Assembly (NCBI GenBank): GCA_016179165.1
Contig: JACORX010000059.1
Location: 1 to 5,155, forward strand
DNA from: Candidatus Rokuibacteriota bacterium
GTDB taxonomy: Bacteria; Methylomirabilota; Methylomirabilia; Rokubacteriales; CSP1-6
Direction of reading: 5' to 3'
Length of the DNA: 5,155 nt
In this document: one piece after another, positions 1-3,219 of the stretch
Layout: every line of letters starts with the position of its first letter
Numbering within the stretch: position 1 is the first letter of the stretch
Translations under genes and position numbers: made by a program
The notes under the pieces: model-generated
Databases searched by the model: none
What the model saw: only the letters and a program-made list of their open reading frames with translations
What the model was told of the DNA's origin: nothing

Positions 1-393
1 CTTCAGCTCCTTGACCACTTTCTCCACTGCCTGCTCGATTCCGCGCTGGAGCGCCATCGGGTTCGCCCCCGCGGTCACGTTCCTGAGCCCGCCGCTGAAA
101 ATGGCCTGGGCCAGCACGGTGGCGGTCGTCGTCCCGTCACCGGCGATATCCGAGGTCTTGGAGGCCACTTCCTTCACCATCTGGGCGCCCATGTCCTCGT
201 AATTGTCCTTGAGCTCGATCTCCTTGGCGACCGTCACCCCGTCCTTGGTGATCGTCGGGCTGCCGAACTTCTTGTCGATGATCACGTTGCGGCCCTTCGG
301 CCCCATGGTCGCCCTGACGGCGGCAGCCATGATGTTGACCCCGCGGAGCAGAGCGGCCCGCCCCTCGTCGCTAAATAGCACCTGCTTAGGCAT
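1..393 (-). CDS. groEL: Chaperonin GroEL (Hsp60), N-terminal part, cut by window edge
   Basis: ATP-driven cytosolic folding chaperonin that works as a tetradecamer capped by GroES. The 131 codons present start MPKQVLFSDEGRAALLRGVN and cover the first part of the equatorial domain; the remaining three quarters of a usual ~540-residue GroEL lie off the left edge. Family hallmarks are clear: the nucleotide-binding GPKGRNV at residues 31-37, SPTITKDGVTVAKEIEL at 45-61, MGAQMVKEVASKTSD at 68-82, and GDGTTTATVLAQ at 85-96, where Asp86 aligns with the catalytic Asp87 of E. coli GroEL. NVTAGANPM at 105-113 is also typical. The ATG at 391-393 is chosen because AGGAGGAG lies 6 nt upstream and the N-terminus aligns with the family. 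It follows groES by 130 bp and is almost certainly cotranscribed with it from the CIRCE-controlled promoter. Identification is secure; the 3' end is not visible. Confidence 0.98.
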   Translation of the reverse strand, partial: MPKQVLFSDEGRAALLRGVNIMAAAVRATMGPKGRNVIIDKKFGSPTITKDGVTVAKEIELKDNYEDMGAQMVKEVASKTSDIAGDGTTTATVLAQAIFSGGLRNVTAGANPMALQRGIEQAVEKVVKELK

Positions 394-399
394 CTGATT

Positions 400-407
400 C
401 TCCTCCT
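400..407 (-). promoter_or_regulatory. Ribosome-binding site of groEL
   Basis: On the minus strand AGGAGGAG ends 6 nt before the groEL ATG. It contains a perfect AGGAGG core, so groEL should initiate efficiently on its own rather than depend on coupling to groES. Confidence 0.9.
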
Positions 408-425
408 CGTTCGTTCGATGGAATG

Positions 426-447
426 GGCCGGCCCGTCTTGGCCGGCC
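426..447 (-). repeat. GC-rich hairpin in the groES-groEL spacer
   Basis: Two copies of the self-complementary octamer GGCCGGCC (426-433 and 440-447) are separated by 6 nt. In the groESL mRNA they can pair as an 8-bp all-GC stem with a six-base loop. No U-run follows on the minus strand, so this does not look like an intrinsic terminator. It lies about 32 nt upstream of the groEL ATG and just above its SD. A role in mRNA stability, processing or groES/groEL ratio is possible but is inference. Confidence 0.7.
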
Positions 448-461
448 GGGATGGTTCCCGG
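446..461 (-). repeat. Second, overlapping spacer hairpin
   Basis: CCGGGA (446-451) and TCCCGG (456-461) form a 6-bp stem with a 4-nt loop. Its left arm shares bases 446-447 with the right arm of the larger hairpin, so the two stems either compete at their edges or stack with slightly shortened arms. No U-tract follows. Confidence 0.5.
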
Positions 462-476
462 ATCACGCTTCAAGTC

Positions 477-530
477 GCCGCAGCCGCTCTCGCCCCTACT
501 CAGCGCCGCAGCCGCCTTCGCCTTTACTCA
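477..530 (-). repeat. Imperfect tandem duplication across the groES 3' end
   Basis: Two 26-base units, 477-502 and 505-530, start 28 bp apart and match at 22 of 26 positions; all four differences are C/T transitions. Both begin GCCGCAGCCGC and end TACTCA on the plus strand. The 505-530 copy contains the groES stop codon (TAA on the minus strand), and the 477-502 copy carries the equivalent GAGTAG. It looks like an old tandem duplication of the last codons plus 3' flank of groES. The 28-bp period is not a multiple of three and no protein extension results. Confidence 0.65.
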
Positions 531-811
531 AGGATGCAGAGAACGTCCTCCTCACGGAGGATCAGGTACTCGACGTCGTCCAAGGTGACCTCGGAGCCCG
601 AGTACTTGCCGAACAGGATCTTGTCGCCGATCTTGACGTCGAGGGGGATCTTCTTGCCCTCGTCGTTGACCTTGCCATTCCCGACGGCGATCACCTTGCC
701 CTCCTGGGGCTTCTCCTTGGCGCTGTCCGGGATGATGATGCCGCCCTTCCTGGTTTCCTTCTCTTCCTGCCGCTTGATGAGGATGCGGTCATGCAACGGA
801 CGAATCTTCAT
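524..811 (-). CDS. groES: Co-chaperonin GroES (Hsp10)
   Basis: Cytosolic heptameric lid of the GroEL chamber; binds GroEL-ATP and encloses substrate proteins for folding. The 95 residues match the family's usual 94-100. MKIRPLHDRILIKR (1-14) is the standard N-terminus. The mobile loop that docks onto GroEL covers about 16-33, with the GGIII hydrophobic tip at 23-27, followed by PDSAKEKPQEGKVIAVGNGK (28-47). GDKILFGKYSGSEV (62-75) and the ending EEDVLCILE (87-95) are also typical. An open frame runs upstream to 883, but the ATG at 809-811 is chosen because homology begins there and GGGAGG lies 10 nt upstream; a longer start would put the leader and part of CIRCE inside the protein. It is the first gene of groESL, controlled by the promoter and CIRCE at 877-930. 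The last codons are part of an imperfect tandem duplication. Confidence 0.98.
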   Translation of the reverse strand: MKIRPLHDRILIKRQEEKETRKGGIIIPDSAKEKPQEGKVIAVGNGKVNDEGKKIPLDVKIGDKILFGKYSGSEVTLDDVEYLILREEDVLCILE

Positions 812-821
812 GGCCAAATCG

Positions 822-827
822 CCTCCC
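822..827 (-). promoter_or_regulatory. Ribosome-binding site of groES
   Basis: GGGAGG on the minus strand, 10 nt before the ATG at 811. It decides the start: the in-frame open region upstream to 883 has no better initiation site and overlaps the regulatory DNA. Confidence 0.8.
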
Positions 828-832
828 GATAG

Positions 833-844
833 ATAAGATGTTGA
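833..844 (-). repeat. Leader word TCAACATCTTAT, groES copy
   Basis: Read on the minus (groES sense) strand, this 12-mer is identical to plus-strand 952-963, which sits just upstream of the divergent dehydrogenase gene. Here it ends 21 nt before the groES ATG and 5 nt before the SD. The pair forms a perfect 12-bp inverted repeat with 107 bp between the arms, bracketing the promoter and CIRCE. Function unknown. Confidence 0.6.
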
Positions 845-863
845 CGCTTCTGATCGGTTTGTG

Positions 864-877
864 ACCACTCTAGTGGT
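864..877. repeat. 14-bp palindrome abutting CIRCE
   Basis: ACCACT-CT-AGTGGT: 6-bp arms around a 2-bp centre, touching the first base of CIRCE at 877. It lies in the predicted groES untranslated leader. The loop is too small for a good RNA hairpin, so if functional it would more likely be a protein-binding half-site pair; it may equally be chance. Confidence 0.4.
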
Positions 878-903
878 TAGCACTCACCGAAGCCGAGTGC
901 TAA
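877..903 (-). promoter_or_regulatory. CIRCE operator (HrcA binding site)
   Basis: A perfect consensus element: TTAGCACTC (877-885), a 9-bp spacer (886-894) and GAGTGCTAA (895-903). CIRCE is the operator for the heat-shock repressor HrcA, whose activity depends on GroESL itself. The element begins inside the -10 hexamer and extends over the predicted start site (about 894-896), so bound HrcA would block RNA polymerase. With that start, only about one arm is transcribed, so it should act as DNA rather than as an mRNA stem-loop. hrcA is not in the window. Confidence 0.97.
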
Positions 904-930
904 CATAGCAGTCGGGATCCGGCGAGTCAA
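902..930 (-). promoter_or_regulatory. Sigma70-type promoter of groESL
   Basis: On the minus strand TTGACT (930-925) and TATGTT (907-902) are separated by exactly 17 bp, close to the housekeeping consensus. The last two bases of the -10 are the first two of CIRCE, the arrangement expected for an HrcA-repressed vegetative promoter. No sigma32-type heat-shock promoter was recognised here. Confidence 0.85.
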
Positions 931-945
931 GACTAAAAAAGTCTT
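929..945. repeat. Short inverted repeat at the groESL -35
   Basis: AAGACT (929-934), a run of five A, then AGTCTT (940-945): a 6-bp stem with 5-nt loop. It overlaps the outer two bases of the -35 hexamer and so could be an accessory operator or A-tract near the promoter. On the plus strand the right arm runs into a few T residues, but the stem is too AT-rich and short to call a terminator. Confidence 0.4.
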
Positions 946-951
946 TTCCAC

Positions 952-963
952 TCAACATCTTAT
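952..963 (+). repeat. Leader word TCAACATCTTAT, dehydrogenase copy
   Basis: Identical in sense orientation to the word upstream of groES (833-844 read on the minus strand). Here it ends 11 nt before the ATG at 975 and 2 nt before the GGAGA site. The right half runs into a TTATAT stretch that resembles a -10 hexamer, but no matching -35 lies 16-18 bp upstream. Confidence 0.6.
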
Positions 964-965
964 AT

Positions 966-970
966 GGAGA
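966..970 (+). promoter_or_regulatory. Ribosome-binding site of the 2-hydroxyacid dehydrogenase
   Basis: GGAGA, 4 nt before the ATG at 975-977. The spacing is short but usable, and it supports this ATG over later in-frame starts. An ATG at 964-966 is out of frame. Confidence 0.65.
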
Positions 971-974
971 CCAC

Positions 975-1970
975 ATGGCATCATCGATCCCGAAGCCTTC
1001 CATCCTGATATCCCGCATACTCCCTGAAGAGGCAATAGCCCGCGCCCGGAGCCGAGCCGTGGTGGACCTCCACGAGGCCGACAAGCCGCTCGGGCGGACC
1101 GAGCTCATCGCGAGGCTCAAGGGCCGCCAGGGCCTCGTCTGCCTCATCACCGATGCCATCGACGCCCCACTCCTGGCCGCCTGCCCGGACCTCAAGGTGG
1201 TGGCCAACGTGGCCGTCGGCTTCAACAACATCGACGTGGTAGAGGCGACCAAGCGCGGCGTTGTCATCACGAATACTCCCGACGTCCTCACCGAGACCAC
1301 GGCCGATTTCGCCTGGACGCTCCTCATGGCGACGGCCCGGCGGGTGGTCGAAGCGGACCGCTACGTCCGCGAAGGCAAGTTTAAGCAGTGGGAGTTCATG
1401 CTGCTGCTGGGGGGCGACATCCACGGCAAGACCCTCGGCATCATCGGCTTCGGCCGCATCGGCCGTGCCATGGCCCGGCGGGCGCGCGGCTTCGACATGC
1501 GTGTTCTCTACCAGGATGCCGTGGCCGCGAACCCCGCCACGGAGCGGGAGCTCCTGGCCACGAGGACGGACACGGCGACGCTGCTCCGGGAGTCGGACTT
1601 CGTCACCCTCCACACGCCGCTCCTGCCGGAGACGCAGCACCTCATCAATGCCGAGTCGCTCAAGACCATGAAGAAGACTGCCTACCTCGTCAACGCCTCG
1701 CGGGGACCCGTGGTGGACGAGGCCGCGTTGGCGCAGGCGCTCAAAGAGGGGTGGATAGCCGGCGCGGGCATCGACGTCTTCGAGAGAGAACCGGAGGTTC
1801 ATCCTGCGCTGAGGGGCTTGCCCAACGCGGTCCTGGCCCCGCATATCGCCAGCGCGTCGTCCGACACGCGCCTCAAGATGGCGAACCTGGCAGTGGACAA
1901 CTGCCTGGCGGTCCTCGAGGGCAACACGCCTCCGACCCCGGTTAATCCTGAGGTGTTGGCTAGGCGCTGA
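975..1970 (+). CDS. D-isomer-specific 2-hydroxyacid dehydrogenase (glyoxylate/hydroxypyruvate reductase type)
   Basis: Cytosolic NAD(P)H-dependent enzyme that interconverts 2-oxoacids and D-2-hydroxyacids; the best guess for substrates is glyoxylate/glycolate and hydroxypyruvate/D-glycerate. Its 331 residues are the usual length for the GyaR/GRHPR branch. An N-terminal substrate-binding part ends in VANVAVGFNNID (76-87). The Rossmann domain has GFGRIG at 158-163 and, after the second strand, Asp181, which favours NADH over NADPH. Catalytic residues align with E. coli SerA: Arg243 in NASRGPVVDE, Asp267 and Glu272 in GIDVFEREP, and His290 in APHIAS. There is no C-terminal ACT domain, which argues against a typical phosphoglycerate dehydrogenase. 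The gene is divergent from groES, sharing a 163-bp control region, and convergent with the exonuclease gene 16 bp downstream, so it looks monocistronic. The family is certain; the substrate is inferred. Confidence 0.93.
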   Translation: MASSIPKPSILISRILPEEAIARARSRAVVDLHEADKPLGRTELIARLKGRQGLVCLITDAIDAPLLAACPDLKVVANVAVGFNNIDVVEATKRGVVITNTPDVLTETTADFAWTLLMATARRVVEADRYVREGKFKQWEFMLLLGGDIHGKTLGIIGFGRIGRAMARRARGFDMRVLYQDAVAANPATERELLATRTDTATLLRESDFVTLHTPLLPETQHLINAESLKTMKKTAYLVNASRGPVVDEAALAQALKEGWIAGAGIDVFEREPEVHPALRGLPNAVLAPHIASASSDTRLKMANLAVDNCLAVLEGNTPPTPVNPEVLARR

Positions 1971-1986
1971 CCGTAGAAGTCCTGGA

Positions 1987-3204
1987 CTAGGTGGGGCGCG
2001 GGCGCTCGAGCCGCCTGGACAGCCTCGCAAGCCTGTGCGAGAGCGCCTTCACCACCGGCGCCGGCGCCCGGTGCGCGTGCGCACGATCGAGGGCTTCCGT
2101 TACGACGGCATGCGCGGCCCCGAGGTCGCGTAGACGATGCTCGTGGATTTTGGCCATCTCCTCCCACGGCCTCGAATCAAAGACGCGCGCGCCGCGCGCG
2201 GCCGCCTCCCAGAGCACGCGCGAGGCGTCCCAGCGCGACCGGCGCTTCTCGCGCCACGCCAGGCGCGCGAGCAGGCGCTCCCGCGCTGGGCTCGCGAGGC
2301 CGCCGTCGAGCGCCATCCGGTAGCAGGCCTCGCCGCGATCGGGATCGGTCGGCTCCCAGAGCCTTCCGAGCCCGGCCAGCTCCTCGGCCCCGAGATCGGG
2401 GACGGGCGCCCGCGCGACCGCGTCGGCCACCCAGCCCGCAAGCGCGGCCAACGAGAGGATGTCGTGGCGGTTGTGCTCGAAGACCCGCGGCAGCTCGCCC
2501 GGCGCCTTGCGCCGGAGGTACTCGAAGTACACGGAGGGGATGAGCGCGCCGGGCAGGTCCCCCTCGCGGGCGAAGCCCAGCGCGTGCTGCTCGACGGTAC
2601 CGAGCCGGCAGTCCGGGAGGCGGGCGCTCCAGAGGCGGCGCGCGGCCGGCAGCAGGTCGAGGTGGAACGCAGCCTCGGGCCAGCGCCGGCGCGCCAGCAC
2701 GAAGCGCGTCTCGAGCAGCGGCAGGTCGAAACCGGTGCCGTTGTAGGTCACGAGCCCGTCCACGCTACGCAAGAGCGGCTCAAGCGCGGCTAGGAGCGCC
2801 GGCTCCTCGTCTAGGTCACGCATGAAGTACTGCCGGACCTCGAAGGTCTCACCGTCGAAGAAGCCCACTCCGACGAGGAAGGCATACGTGCCGGTGCCGC
2901 CTGCGAGGCCGGTCGTCTCCGTGTCGAGGTACAAGAGCCTGCGCCCCGCGGGGGCCTCGCTGCGACCCAAGAGCGCCAGCGGCGCATCGGCCATCCCGCG
3001 TGCCACGTCAAGAAGCTGGCGGCCGTGGCGGTGCCCTGCGTCGAAGCGCCGGCGAACAACCAGCACCTGCCCGCGTGGGGTCTCCTCGACGGCGCCGCCC
3101 AGAAGGTCCTCGAGCGAGGTCGTTTGGCGAGAAGCGGCGTTGATCCGGCTCTTGGCCTCGAGCCGCCGGATGACGCGGCTGAGATCGTGGATGGCGTCGC
3201 TCAC
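1987..3204 (-). CDS. mrfB: YprB/MrfB-type DEDD exonuclease with TPR-like C-terminus
   Basis: Probable metal-dependent 3'-5' exonuclease (RNase H-like fold, RNase_H_2/YprB family), 405 residues, close to B. subtilis YprB/MrfB. The nuclease core spans about 88-262. Motif I is LYLDTETTGL (Asp94, Glu96), motif II YNGTGFDLPLLETR (Asp160), and motif III EHNRHDILSL (Asp248, with His244 four residues earlier). Family signatures HLDLLPAARRLW (181-192) and LPDCRLGTVEQ (196-206) lie between. Residues about 275-375 look like degenerate TPR helices. MrfB acts with helicase MrfA in repair of mitomycin C lesions in B. subtilis; the same role is inferred here from adjacency. The GTG at 3204 is the first possible start after the helicase stop, which lies 15 nt upstream in the same frame. 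No SD is evident, so translational coupling is likely. The stop is TAG, 16 bp from the convergent dehydrogenase stop. Confidence 0.9.
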   Translation of the reverse strand: MSDAIHDLSRVIRRLEAKSRINAASRQTTSLEDLLGGAVEETPRGQVLVVRRRFDAGHRHGRQLLDVARGMADAPLALLGRSEAPAGRRLLYLDTETTGLAGGTGTYAFLVGVGFFDGETFEVRQYFMRDLDEEPALLAALEPLLRSVDGLVTYNGTGFDLPLLETRFVLARRRWPEAAFHLDLLPAARRLWSARLPDCRLGTVEQHALGFAREGDLPGALIPSVYFEYLRRKAPGELPRVFEHNRHDILSLAALAGWVADAVARAPVPDLGAEELAGLGRLWEPTDPDRGEACYRMALDGGLASPARERLLARLAWREKRRSRWDASRVLWEAAARGARVFDSRPWEEMAKIHEHRLRDLGAAHAVVTEALDRAHAHRAPAPVVKALSHRLARLSRRLERPRPT

Positions 3205-3219
3205 GGTTTCGCAGCGCGC

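Noticed and set aside
426..447. Intrinsic terminator between groES and groEL
   Set aside because: The stem is strong but no U-tract follows on the minus strand, and termination here would cut off groEL.
423..836. A 137-codon plus-strand open frame over groES
   Set aside because: Antisense to a certain groES; no homology or start signal seen.
812..883. A longer groES starting at 883
   Set aside because: The extra 24 residues are not part of the GroES family, and they would be encoded by the leader and the first arm of CIRCE; a good SD supports the ATG at 811.
1978..1988. AGTCC-T-GGACT palindrome as a terminator for the convergent genes
   Set aside because: A one-base centre cannot form a loop and no T-run follows.
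981..2030. A 349-codon minus-strand open frame opposite the dehydrogenase gene
   Set aside because: It mirrors a gene with every catalytic residue intact, its composition is Arg/Gly/Pro-rich, and no family is recognised. Long antisense frames are expected at this GC content.
2184..2206. CG-rich alternating run that might be Z-DNA-forming or a repeat
   Set aside because: It encodes an Ala/Arg stretch of the nuclease (about residues 334-341) and fits GC-rich codon use; no independent sign of function.
2137..2793. A 218-codon plus-strand open frame opposite the nuclease gene
   Set aside because: Antisense shadow of a recognisable YprB-type gene, with no SD or known motif.
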